Source: Candidatus Rhabdochlamydia sp.
GTDB lineage: Bacteria > Chlamydiota > Chlamydiia > Chlamydiales > Rhabdochlamydiaceae
DNA length: 9,819 nt
Assembly (NCBI GenBank): GCA_030043815.1
Contig: JASHWX010000153.1
Coordinates: 1-9,819, forward strand
Direction: 5' to 3'
Within the stretch, counting starts at the first letter, position 1. Every line of letters starts with the position of its first letter. Positions 1-7,406 of this stretch are shown here, in pieces. The notes below the pieces were generated by a model, which saw only the letters and a list, made by a program, of their open reading frames with translations, was not told where the DNA came from and ran no database searches. The translations under genes were made by a program, and so were the position numbers.

Positions 1-633
1 TTCCGCGGGCCCAATGGCGCCGCCGCGCAAGTCTCATCGCAACACTCCCATTGTATTGAAGCCCTCTACGGCAATCTCCCCGGATTGCACATCGTCGCAC
101 CGAGCAATCCTTACGATGCTAAAGGGCTTCTTAAGACGGCTATCCGCGATAACAATCCCGTCTTATTTTTAGAAAATGAGCTTTCTTATGGGGATAAAAT
201 GGAAATTCCCATAGAGGAATACCTCATTCCCCTCGGGAAAGCAAAAGTGGTGCGCGAAGGCAAGCATGTCACTGTCGTCTCACATAGCCGAATGGTCCTG
301 CTCTGCAAGCAAGCTGCAGAAGAGCTTGCGAAACGGGGGATCAGCGTCGAGCTCATCGATTTGCGGACGATCAAACCCCTCGATATCACCACCATTGCCG
401 AATCGGTGAGAAGGACGCACCGCGTCGTCCTTGTCGAAGAAGGGCACATATTCGCAGGCATTTGCGCCGAGGTAGGTTTTCAGATTATCGAGCATTGCTT
501 TGATTACCTCGATGCCCCGTTGATCCGCGTCTGCCAAAGAGAAACCCCCATGCCCTATTCCAAAGCATTGGAAAAAGAGACCATGCCGACGCTTGAGCGG
601 ATCATCGCCGCCATCGAGCAAACTTTAATGTAG
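1..633 (+). CDS. pdhB: Pyruvate dehydrogenase E1 component, beta subunit (3' part)
   Basis: The reading frame is open from the first base, so the gene starts before the window; 210 codons are present of roughly 325-330 usual for the family. E1 beta pairs with E1 alpha (PdhA) to decarboxylate pyruvate on thiamine diphosphate and pass the acetyl group to the lipoyl arm of E2 in the cytoplasm. The first visible residues, FRGPNGAAAQVSSQHS, are the classic E1-beta segment, followed by GLHIVAPSNPYDAKGLL and PVLFLENELSYG, which close the pyrimidine-binding domain. The rest is the transketolase C-terminal domain, with VTVVSHSRMV, VELIDLRTIKPLD and VVLVEEGH. The end carries the usual RETPMPYSKALE stretch. 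pdhC follows after 7 bases, so the two are co-transcribed. A TTG at 85 inside the frame is not the start, because homology continues upstream of it. Confidence 0.95.
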   Translation, partial: FRGPNGAAAQVSSQHSHCIEALYGNLPGLHIVAPSNPYDAKGLLKTAIRDNNPVLFLENELSYGDKMEIPIEEYLIPLGKAKVVREGKHVTVVSHSRMVLLCKQAAEELAKRGISVELIDLRTIKPLDITTIAESVRRTHRVVLVEEGHIFAGICAEVGFQIIEHCFDYLDAPLIRVCQRETPMPYSKALEKETMPTLERIIAAIEQTLM

Positions 634-640
634 GAAGAAT

Positions 641-1933
641 ATGCCATTTACTTTCACGATGCCGAAACTCTCGCCCACGATGGAAGAAGGAACGATTGCC
701 AAATGGCGTAAAAAAGAAGGCGAATTTGTCAAAGCCGGGGAGGTCCTCCTCGAAATTGCCACAGATAAGGCCACCGTAGAGCACAGCGCTCTGGATGAAG
801 GCTGGCTGCGCAAAATCCTCATCAAAGAAGGCGGCACCGCCGTCGTCAATCAAGCCATTGCCATCTTCACCGAGAAAAAAGACGAAAGCATCGAAGGCTA
901 TGTTCCCGAAGGCATCACACCGAAACCTGCCGCACCTGCACCTATCAAAGAAGAAGCCCCTGCAAAAGAGGCCCCAGCCCCCAAACCCGTAACTGGCGGC
1001 TTAGCGCTGCCCGCTTTTGTTCCAGAACCCCCGCTCAAAGAATATACCTTTGCCGGACCAGAAGGGGAAATGGGAGGCCCTATTCTCTCATCGCCTCTTG
1101 CCAAACGATTGGCCAAAGAAAAGAACATCGATCTGACCACAGTGAAAGGCACAGGGCCGCATGGAAGGATCATGAGCCAAGACCTCGACCTCGGCCAACC
1201 CGCCACACCTGTTACCTTCGGCCGCCGTGAAACCCCCACCCTTCCTCCCGGCACCTATGAGGAAGTTCCGCTGACCCCCATGCGCAAAATCATCGCCCAG
1301 CGCCTGCAAGAGTCCAAGACATTCATTCCTCATTTCTATTGCACCCTAGAGATCAATGCTGAAAAGCTCATCAGTTTGCGCGCAGAGCTCGCTTCTGTCT
1401 CCCTGAAAGTTTCCTTCAACGATTTCATCCTGCGTGCGACTGCGCTCGCCTTAAGACAGCATCCCGACGTGAATTCCGGTTTCAATACAGTGACAAATAC
1501 GATCATCCGCTTTAAGACGATCGACCTCTCTGTCGCCGTCAACGTTCCCGCCGGCCTTATCACCCCGATCATCCGCCATGCTGATTTCAAGAACCTCGGC
1601 CAGCTCTCCCAAGAGATGAAACTCCTCGTCGCCCGCGCCCGCGACGGCAAGCTCGCCCGCGAAGAGTACATCGGCGGATCGTTTAGCGTTTCTAATCTTG
1701 GAATGTTTGGCATCACAGAATTCGTTGCGATCATCAACCCGCCTCAAGCTGCCATATTGGCCATCGGCGGCATCGAAGACAAGCCCATCGTCAAAGACGG
1801 CAACGTCGTTCCCGGCAAAACGATGCGCCTCACTCTTTCCGCCGACCATCGCGTCATCGACGGCGCCGAAGGAGCAAAATTCCTCAAGACAGTGCAGAAC
1901 TTCCTCGAGAACCCTTCGCTGCTATTGCTTTGA
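641..1933 (+). CDS. pdhC: Dihydrolipoamide acetyltransferase, E2 of pyruvate dehydrogenase
   Basis: This 430-residue protein is the core of the pyruvate dehydrogenase complex; it carries the acetyl group on a lipoyl arm and transfers it to CoA. There is one lipoyl domain (about 1-77) with the lipoylated lysine in ATDKATVE at K43. An Ala/Pro/Lys/Glu-rich flexible linker (about 92-135) follows. The peripheral-subunit-binding domain is at about 145-182 (SSPLAKRLAKEKNIDL, GTGPHGRI). The catalytic domain (about 207-430) ends with SADHRVIDGAEGAKFL, which holds the active-site H403 and D407. The length fits a one-lipoyl-domain bacterial E2. AGGAAG at 632-637, overlapping the pdhB stop, supports the ATG at 641. 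The gene is much more GC-rich than the convergent neighbour beyond its end: about 43 of 60 bases in 1621-1680. A 2-oxoglutarate dehydrogenase E2 is the alternative, but the PdhB partner points to pyruvate. Confidence 0.93.
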   Translation: MPFTFTMPKLSPTMEEGTIAKWRKKEGEFVKAGEVLLEIATDKATVEHSALDEGWLRKILIKEGGTAVVNQAIAIFTEKKDESIEGYVPEGITPKPAAPAPIKEEAPAKEAPAPKPVTGGLALPAFVPEPPLKEYTFAGPEGEMGGPILSSPLAKRLAKEKNIDLTTVKGTGPHGRIMSQDLDLGQPATPVTFGRRETPTLPPGTYEEVPLTPMRKIIAQRLQESKTFIPHFYCTLEINAEKLISLRAELASVSLKVSFNDFILRATALALRQHPDVNSGFNTVTNTIIRFKTIDLSVAVNVPAGLITPIIRHADFKNLGQLSQEMKLLVARARDGKLAREEYIGGSFSVSNLGMFGITEFVAIINPPQAAILAIGGIEDKPIVKDGNVVPGKTMRLTLSADHRVIDGAEGAKFLKTVQNFLENPSLLLL

Positions 1934-1962
1934 TAGATTTTATTCTTTCTCCCTCTGTGCTC

Positions 1963-2619
1963 TCATAATCTGGCGAATTCACTCATTCGAAAGCCCATTT
2001 TATTGGTGACTTCTTCAATTGCTGAATGTTTGATCCACAAACGAAGTTTTCCATTATCTAGATCAGTTCCAACATCATGTTGTAAAGAGAATCTACGAGC
2101 CATATGAAAAATCAAATAACTTTCGTTATCAAATGGTTGATCTTTAATTAATTGTAGGAACTTTTGTTGTTCCCATAAGCTAAAAGAAGGTGTATCATCC
2201 TTGGGCTCTGCTTTTCTCCACCCATTTATCATCCTTTTAATGACTTCACTATAGGAACTTTGCAAAGCTTCTAAAGAGCATAGTTCGTCTTTGTTATCGA
2301 GCGATTGCACTATTCCGGATTTTATCGGGGTGTGATCCGAATCAAACAATGGGAGACGACCCTCGTGAAAAGCATAAATATGCCATGAATGTTTGCTGTT
2401 CCGATCTAAAACCTCCCAAATGCGCGCGTCATTTTCGTCGTTTAAGGACATGACCTTGCATTTATTAAATATTGAACCTAAGCCATCAAAAAGAGTGCAT
2501 TTGGTTAAAATAGATGCCATTCGTGTGTAATAATTAGGAACTAGAAATACATTTTCTAAAGGGTGGTTAGTGGGTACATTAATACTTACCGATTTACTTC
2601 TAAAAGCGACAGCAGCCAT
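1963..2619 (-). CDS. Unrecognised 218-residue protein, last gene of the bamA-lpxD string
   Basis: I do not recognise this protein. It is soluble-looking, with no signal peptide or clear membrane segment. The N-terminus is Ser/Ala/Asn-containing (MAAVAFRSKSVSINVP). Cysteines are at 41, 54 and 114, and tryptophan-containing stretches include ARIWEVLD and HSWHIYAF. The C-terminal part is charged and helical. The start is well supported: AGGAAA lies 8 bases upstream and overlaps the stop of the preceding gene, 12 bases away, so translation is probably coupled. The DNA is clearly AT-richer than its neighbours; in 2101-2160 only about 14 of 60 bases are G or C. This may mean recent acquisition or weak constraint. 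It ends 29 bases from the end of the convergent pdhC. Function is unknown. Its place in an envelope operon suggests, but does not show, an envelope or host-interaction role. Confidence 0.75.
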   Translation of the reverse strand: MAAVAFRSKSVSINVPTNHPLENVFLVPNYYTRMASILTKCTLFDGLGSIFNKCKVMSLNDENDARIWEVLDRNSKHSWHIYAFHEGRLPLFDSDHTPIKSGIVQSLDNKDELCSLEALQSSYSEVIKRMINGWRKAEPKDDTPSFSLWEQQKFLQLIKDQPFDNESYLIFHMARRFSLQHDVGTDLDNGKLRLWIKHSAIEEVTNKMGFRMSEFARL

Positions 2620-2631
2620 ATCTGAATTTTC

Positions 2632-3180
2632 CTATGTTTGAAAGCTAGGGTACTGGGAGCATTCGATGTGCCAAATCGGCACTTCCATTTTGCCATTGTA
2701 AGGTGTGCCCCATTTCCAATCGACCATGGAGCAGCCTACAAGAGGAATGCCTCCGGGGTTGGCGGCTTTGTCTTTAGCGAGGTTGGGCATGATCACTGCA
2801 AGCAGGCTGAAGGAAAGTCCGACCCACTGGGCTTTCAACACTTCAAAATGGCGGTTTTTTTCCTCATCGGAAGCAGCGAAGAACAGCATAACGGCTTCTG
2901 CGACGGTCTTGATCAGCCCTTCGAGGACTGCTGGGACGGCCCATAGATGGGCTTTAAGCAATTGATCGGAGTCGGTGATGGGGTTTTGGAAGCCCATCTC
3001 ATAAAACCATCGCTCAAAGGGAATTTCTTGGCGGAGGCCCCATTGCGTCCCGTCATTTCTTTGACGGAAATCGGCGATAAAAGAACGGAGACGATCGTAT
3101 GCGTTGTAAATGCGCGAGTAAGCAGACTCACCTGCTTGGTTGGCACGATTGCCGAGAAACTGAATAGAAGGTGCAGCCAT
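2632..3180 (-). CDS. Unrecognised 182-residue protein with hydrophobic helices, after lpxD
   Basis: I do not recognise this protein. The N-terminal 60 residues are polar and aromatic (SRIYNAYDRLRSF, PFERWFYEMGFQNP). Two hydrophobic helices follow at about 78-103 (around AVPAVLEGLIKTVAEAVMLF) and 118-135 (around GLSFSLLAVIMPNLA), separated by a charged loop. The C-terminal part contains GGIPLVGCSMVDWKWGTPY and ends with IWHIECSQYP, giving cysteines at 150 and 174. There is no N-terminal signal peptide. The ATG is set by AAGGAGT at 3187-3193, a strong ribosome binding site in the 14-base gap behind lpxD. The 218-residue gene follows after 12 bases. Both products begin with MAA, but I see no further similarity between them. 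The protein may be membrane-associated; its function is unknown. Confidence 0.78.
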   Translation of the reverse strand: MAAPSIQFLGNRANQAGESAYSRIYNAYDRLRSFIADFRQRNDGTQWGLRQEIPFERWFYEMGFQNPITDSDQLLKAHLWAVPAVLEGLIKTVAEAVMLFFAASDEEKNRHFEVLKAQWVGLSFSLLAVIMPNLAKDKAANPGGIPLVGCSMVDWKWGTPYNGKMEVPIWHIECSQYPSFQT

Positions 3181-3194
3181 TAGGGTACTCCTTG

Positions 3195-4256
3195 CTAGTT
3201 AACATCAGACTCTAATTTTGCTTCTAATTCTTTAATCCGTTTTTCTAAGTTGTCGATTTGCTTGACGTAAGCCTCGATTTTTCTCAAATGCACCTGCTGG
3301 CGGTTGTAGTCTGCAAGGTCCATTACAGGGCCGCCTGCATATTTGCCGGCTTGGGTGATGGATTTGCTGACGCCTCCGCGGGTGGCGATCATCACGTAAT
3401 CGGCAATCTCGAGGTGTCCGACGACGCCTGCTTGGCCGCCAAAAACGACATTTTTGCCAGTTTTGACAGACCCGGCAATTCCGGTCTGGGAAACGATGAT
3501 GTTGTCGTGGCCGACATTGACATTGTGGCCGATTTGGACCAAATTATCGATCTTGGTGCCACGGCCGATGCGCGTCTCCTTGAAGCGCGCGCGATCGATG
3601 GTGGTGTTTGAGCCGACTTCGACATCATCTTCGATGACGACTCTGCCAAGTTGTTCGAGTTTGATGTGTTTGCCCATGGAATCTGTGATGTAGCCAAATC
3701 CGCAAGAGCCGATGACGGCTCCGGGCTGCAAAATGACGCGATTGCCGATGATGCATTTTTCACGGACAGTCACATGGGAATGAAAATGGCAGTGGGATCC
3801 TACGATGACGCCAGGGCCAATGGAGACAAAGGGTGAGAGCTTAGTGCAGTCTCCAATTTCCGATCCTTGGTCGACCACGACGTGGGGGCCGATCTGCACG
3901 TCTTTTCCGAGCTTGACGCTAGGGTGGATGACAGCGGTCGGATGAATTCCCGTAAAGCCTGTAGAATTGAACGCATCGATGAGGAGCGCTTCAACGATCA
4001 TTTGGAAAGCGCGTGAGGGGTCGTCCGAGATGAGGAAATTTTTGCCCTCTTCGATAGGGGTTTGCCGGTCGATGCAGACTACGCCGGCCTTTGTCTCCTT
4101 GAGAAGAGGGCGGTAACGGGCGTTTGCTAAGAATGATGCCTCTCTCGAGCAAGCACCGTCCAAATCATCGACTCCTGTAATGCAATGGAGAGGATCGCCA
4201 ACAAGTGTGGATTGAGTGAGCTCAGCGAGCTCGGCGAGAGTATAATTCTTAGTCAT
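3195..4256 (-). CDS. lpxD: UDP-3-O-acylglucosamine N-acyltransferase
   Basis: LpxD transfers a hydroxyacyl chain from acyl carrier protein to the 2-amino group of UDP-3-O-acylglucosamine, the third step of lipid A synthesis, in the cytoplasm. From the chosen start it has 353 residues, near the family norm. The N-terminal uridine-binding domain (about 1-95) contains TLAELAELTQSTLVGD and FLANARYRPLL. A long left-handed beta helix of hexapeptide repeats follows (about 103-305), then a C-terminal helix of coiled-coil character (about 320-350). The catalytic base is H244 in the conserved NLVQIGHNVNVGH, equivalent to H239 of E. coli. I place the start at 4256, one base after the skp stop (TAATATG), because family homology begins there. 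An ATG at 4301 in the same frame would add a basic 15-residue tail overlapping skp, which is unlikely. No strong ribosome binding site is visible, so translation is probably coupled to skp. Confidence 0.94.
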   Translation of the reverse strand: MTKNYTLAELAELTQSTLVGDPLHCITGVDDLDGACSREASFLANARYRPLLKETKAGVVCIDRQTPIEEGKNFLISDDPSRAFQMIVEALLIDAFNSTGFTGIHPTAVIHPSVKLGKDVQIGPHVVVDQGSEIGDCTKLSPFVSIGPGVIVGSHCHFHSHVTVREKCIIGNRVILQPGAVIGSCGFGYITDSMGKHIKLEQLGRVVIEDDVEVGSNTTIDRARFKETRIGRGTKIDNLVQIGHNVNVGHDNIIVSQTGIAGSVKTGKNVVFGGQAGVVGHLEIADYVMIATRGGVSKSITQAGKYAGGPVMDLADYNRQQVHLRKIEAYVKQIDNLEKRIKELEAKLESDVN

Positions 4257-4257
4257 A

Positions 4258-4839
4258 TTACTTTTTCGCTTCCGTTTTTTGCGGATCTTGAACAGCTTCA
4301 TTTGCTGATGCCGTCACTTTTTGGGCGCTGTTGAAATTCTTGTCCATTTCAGCGACGATAAGAGCTGTCACATCGAGAGCGGGGGAAAAGTAAAAACAGG
4401 CGTCTTTGTTGACGACCATCGTGAGCTTTTTGTCTTTGGCGACTTTTTCTGCAGCGGTAGCGATGTTCAAAGACATTGCCTGAACGATGCGCATATTGGC
4501 TTGGTTCATGACTTGATAGTACTGATTTTGATAGCGTCCGAGCTCTTCGTTCAGCGTGCGGAATTTGACTTTAAGCTCTTCTTCCGCTTCAGGGGAGAGG
4601 CCGTCGAGATAATCGGGATCGTTGAATTTTGTCGACATTTCATTGAGTTGTTTTTCAGTATCTTCAAGAAGGGTGGTCATTTGTTTTTTTAGGGATTCAA
4701 ATGACGACTGTTCTTGTTTGCCGAGCTTGGAGTCGGCCACGCATGTGCCGAAGTTGACAATGCCGACGTCTACGCTATACGCAAAAGAGGTTAGCGTGAG
4801 GGCGGCGAGTAAAATGGCTGCAAAACGGTGTTTTTTCAT
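4258..4839 (-). CDS. skp: Periplasmic outer-membrane protein chaperone (OmpH/Skp family)
   Basis: Skp is a trimeric periplasmic chaperone that holds unfolded outer-membrane proteins and delivers them to BamA. The 193-residue product begins with a signal peptide (MKKHRFAAILLAALTLTSFAYS, cleavage near 20-22). The small beta strand VDVGIVNF follows, then long charged helices (about 36-130) forming the coiled-coil tentacles. The return strand KKLTMVVNKDACFYFSP and the terminal helix DVTALIVAEMDKNF are typical of the family. A polar tail (about 171-193) follows. The start at 4839 is chosen because AGGAG lies 7 bases upstream and the signal peptide begins there. A TTG at 4872 would put 11 extra residues before it and overlap the bamA stop. 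The spacing is 29 bases from bamA and 1 base to lpxD, the usual order of this envelope cluster. Confidence 0.92.
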   Translation of the reverse strand: MKKHRFAAILLAALTLTSFAYSVDVGIVNFGTCVADSKLGKQEQSSFESLKKQMTTLLEDTEKQLNEMSTKFNDPDYLDGLSPEAEEELKVKFRTLNEELGRYQNQYYQVMNQANMRIVQAMSLNIATAAEKVAKDKKLTMVVNKDACFYFSPALDVTALIVAEMDKNFNSAQKVTASANEAVQDPQKTEAKK

Positions 4840-4846
4840 GAATGTT

Positions 4847-4851
4847 CTCCT
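4847..4851 (-). promoter_or_regulatory. Ribosome binding site of skp
   Basis: AGGAG on the minus strand lies 7 bases before the ATG at 4839. It decides the start, because the longer frame to 4872 opens with TTG and has no comparable site. Confidence 0.7.
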
Positions 4852-4868
4852 GTTGATTTGTAAATTTT

Positions 4869-7229
4869 TCAAAATTGTCCTCCCATCGAGAAGAAGAATC
4901 TGCGCACGTCGGCGCCTTCTTGCCGATTGATTGGGAATCCTAAGCCTAAGATGATGGGGACGCGGTTGATCAGTTCAAGACGCGCGCCAAAACCGGTGCT
5001 GAGTCGGAAGGTATCCCATGTGAAGCGGTCCATCGAGATGCTTCCCGCATCTGCGAACACAAATCCGTCCATGAATGAGAAAAGCTCGTGGAGGTATTCG
5101 ATCGAAAGAACGGTTGCAGAGATGCCCCCTTTGGGATCGCCGCTGGAAAAGTGGGGTCCTAAATCGAAGTCTTTATAACCGCGGACAGAGTTCAAGCCCC
5201 CGATGAAGAAGCGCTCGCTCAGCGGAATGTCGTTAGGATTATTTGTGTTAAATAGAGGCTCGATGAAGCGGAAATCCCAGCGGTATTTCATAATCCCGTG
5301 ACGCCAAAGCTCGGTATAGTAGGTGTTGACGTAGGCGAATCGCGCAAAGTAGAAATCGCCCCAGATGCCGGCCATCTCGGCCTCGATGATGGATCGAAAG
5401 CCGTTATGGGGCTTGACTGCGCTATCGGTCGAGTCGAATGTGAGCGATGTGCCGATGGCGGAAATCACGCCGCTATTATGTTCTTGATCTCGCTCCGACT
5501 TGGACACATCATGAGGAATACGGATTTGCGAATTGCGGAAGCGGTATTTGATTCCGTATGTCCAGTAGTAATTGATCGGATAGGAGGCGTAAAGTGAAAA
5601 GCCAAACGTGTTCATGTCGTAGTCTTTCGAGATCAATGTGCTGTGGGTCTCAGAGACATCGAATCCGACGCGCCACAAAGAGTCGCGGAAGTAAGGCGTC
5701 AACCAAGTGAGAGTGTAGGAGCGCTGCTTAGCGCCAATGCTGGCGCGCGCATGGGCGTATTCTCCCGCGCCGCGAAGAGATGAAAGGCCGTCCTTAAAGA
5801 TCTTTGGAATCCCTTTGTAATTGAAATTGCTTTCCGACAAGTCAAGGCCGCCGAACAGATCGTCAGTGCTGCTGAATCCAAAGAATAGTGAGATGTTGCC
5901 CGTGGTCGTTTCTTCTACTTCGATGTAGACGTCGCGGTAGTTTTCGCCTAAGGCTTGATCGTCCTGCGTGCGCACGGCATAGACGTTAACGCTTTTAAAG
6001 TAGCCCATATTCTCAAGCCGCGCCTGTGTGGCTTTCAGCTTGGCTGAGTCAAATGTCTCGCCTGGGACAAGCAGAGATTCGCGCAAGATGACATTGGCCT
6101 GCGTTTGGACGTTTCCGAAGACGCGGACCATTCCAATCTTGTAGAGCTCGCCCTCATTGACCTGGAAGTAGACGTTGTAAACAGGCTCATTGGCGACAAG
6201 TTGTACTTCATACTGCACGTTAGCATCGATGTAGCCTTTGCGGCCGTAAAGATCTTTGATCGCCTGTGCGGTCTGGCGCAATTTTTCAGGGGAATAAACG
6301 GCCCCTGGGCGGACGAGGAAGAGATTGTCGATCTCTTTATCGGAAAATAGTTTGTTGCCTTTATAAGTGATCTTGCCGAAGTGAAAAACGGGCCCCCTGT
6401 CTGCAGTGATGACCAAAATGATCTTCCCTTCCGACTTTGCCTCTTTGACTTGGATGTCGACTTTAGCGTCCGCATAGCCTTGATTTTGCAGGAAATTGAT
6501 GATGGTGAGCTTGTCTTGCTCCAGCGCTTCTTCGTGATAGGTCCCCATGCCGGTGAGCCAGCTTGTGAACAAGTTGTACTTCTTCGTGTAGATCATCCCG
6601 AGGAGTTCGCTTTGCTCTTTGCTCGTGAACCCATTGAAGATGATATTGTCGATTTTGCCGGACCTTCCCTCGCGCACTTCGATGATGATGTCGACTTCGT
6701 TGGTCTTATGGTCGGGCACAACGGCGTATTGCAGCTGCGACTCGAAATACCCCTTTTTGACGTAGTACTCTTTGACCTTATTGAAGGCTTTGTTGAATGC
6801 CTGCCGATTGAAGACAGCGTGGGGCTTGATCCCGAGTTCTTTCTGCAGCGTTCTCGTCTTAATGTGAGTGTTGCCGTTCCATTTAATTGTGCGGATGATC
6901 GGGCGCTGCCAGACTTTGATCGTGAGGTAAACCTCGCCATTTTGAACGGCGATATTCGGCTCGACGCGGTCGTATTCATCCGAGAGGGTTTTCAAGTCGC
7001 TATCGAAGATCATCTGCGAAAAGGGATCGCCGACCTTTGTCTTTAACTTCGCCAGCACCGCCTTGGGGTCAAAGGAGGCATTCGGAGGCAGATTTTCCGC
7101 CTGGATGTCGATGTTGGCGATTTTGCGGCTTTCGAAGGCCTCGATCGAAGGGTAGGCAGCAGCAACGGGGGACATTGCCCCGCATGTGAAAGAGATGAGG
7201 GACAGATAGACGAGTAGATTTTTGCTCAT
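4869..7229 (-). CDS. bamA: Outer membrane protein assembly factor BamA (Omp85/YaeT)
   Basis: BamA is the core of the machine that folds and inserts beta-barrel proteins into the outer membrane. The 786-residue product has a signal peptide (about 1-25, ending PVAAA before YPS). It is followed by five POTRA domains at about 35-108, 109-186, 188-280, 283-358 and 362-436. These are recognisable by repeated patterns such as YYVKKGYFES, FLQNQGYADAKVD, LYGRKGYIDANV and RLENMGYFKSVNV. The 16-strand barrel occupies about 442-786. It carries the conserved loop-6 motif GGLNSVRGY with R683 and ends with FFFSMGGQF, a C-terminal aromatic typical of outer-membrane barrels. GGAAG 5 bases upstream favours the ATG at 7229; the GTG at 7235 overlaps that site. 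It is the first gene of the string with skp and lpxD, behind a candidate promoter. Confidence 0.95.
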   Translation of the reverse strand: MSKNLLVYLSLISFTCGAMSPVAAAYPSIEAFESRKIANIDIQAENLPPNASFDPKAVLAKLKTKVGDPFSQMIFDSDLKTLSDEYDRVEPNIAVQNGEVYLTIKVWQRPIIRTIKWNGNTHIKTRTLQKELGIKPHAVFNRQAFNKAFNKVKEYYVKKGYFESQLQYAVVPDHKTNEVDIIIEVREGRSGKIDNIIFNGFTSKEQSELLGMIYTKKYNLFTSWLTGMGTYHEEALEQDKLTIINFLQNQGYADAKVDIQVKEAKSEGKIILVITADRGPVFHFGKITYKGNKLFSDKEIDNLFLVRPGAVYSPEKLRQTAQAIKDLYGRKGYIDANVQYEVQLVANEPVYNVYFQVNEGELYKIGMVRVFGNVQTQANVILRESLLVPGETFDSAKLKATQARLENMGYFKSVNVYAVRTQDDQALGENYRDVYIEVEETTTGNISLFFGFSSTDDLFGGLDLSESNFNYKGIPKIFKDGLSSLRGAGEYAHARASIGAKQRSYTLTWLTPYFRDSLWRVGFDVSETHSTLISKDYDMNTFGFSLYASYPINYYWTYGIKYRFRNSQIRIPHDVSKSERDQEHNSGVISAIGTSLTFDSTDSAVKPHNGFRSIIEAEMAGIWGDFYFARFAYVNTYYTELWRHGIMKYRWDFRFIEPLFNTNNPNDIPLSERFFIGGLNSVRGYKDFDLGPHFSSGDPKGGISATVLSIEYLHELFSFMDGFVFADAGSISMDRFTWDTFRLSTGFGARLELINRVPIILGLGFPINRQEGADVRRFFFSMGGQF

Positions 7230-7234
7230 GATCA

Positions 7235-7239
7235 CTTCC
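7235..7239 (-). promoter_or_regulatory. Ribosome binding site of bamA
   Basis: GGAAG on the minus strand ends 5 bases before the ATG at 7229. The alternative GTG start at 7235 shares its first base with this site, so the ATG is preferred. Confidence 0.55.
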
Positions 7240-7274
7240 GCTTAGAGTTCGCCACACAATTTGAATTGGCCAAG

Positions 7275-7302
7275 TATATAGAAACCAAGGGAATATTTGC
7301 AA
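7275..7302 (-). promoter_or_regulatory. Candidate sigma-70-type promoter for the bamA operon
   Basis: On the minus strand, TTGCAA (7302-7297) and TATATA (7280-7275) are separated by 16 bases and match the -35 and -10 consensus at 4 of 6 positions each. Transcription would begin near 7268, leaving a leader of about 40 bases before the bamA ATG. The site lies in the largest gap of the minus-strand gene string, just below a hairpin that may end the upstream transcript. It is a pattern match only, and chlamydial promoters are often degenerate. Confidence 0.35.
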
Positions 7303-7382
7303 ACTCTCGGCAAAAAGAATTAGGTGAAGGTCTACCCAAGATGCCCCTGCCTACTACAATGATTCATCCATCCTCCGGCGGA

Positions 7383-7406
7383 AACCCGGCCCTTAAGGCC
7401 TGGGTT
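7383..7406 (-). terminator. Inverted repeat at the end of the 343-residue coiled-coil gene, possible terminator
   Basis: On the minus strand the arms AACCCAGGCC and GGCCGGGTT can pair over 9 base pairs with one bulged A around the loop TTAAG. The repeat begins at the first base of the stop codon of the gene read from 8437. The position suits transcription termination or 3' end protection. No run of T follows, so it is not a textbook intrinsic terminator. Confidence 0.4.

Noticed and set aside
1934..1962. Possible bidirectional terminator between pdhC and the convergent gene
   Set aside because: I find no inverted repeat or T run in these 29 bases.
4257..4301. Longer lpxD start at 4301
   Set aside because: It adds a basic 15-residue tail translated from the skp coding region in another frame; LpxD homology begins at the ATG at 4256, one base after the skp stop.
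6381..7046. 221-codon open frame on the plus strand
   Set aside because: It lies wholly antisense within the POTRA region of bamA, has a biased composition rich in Asp, Phe and Leu, and shows no recognisable domain.
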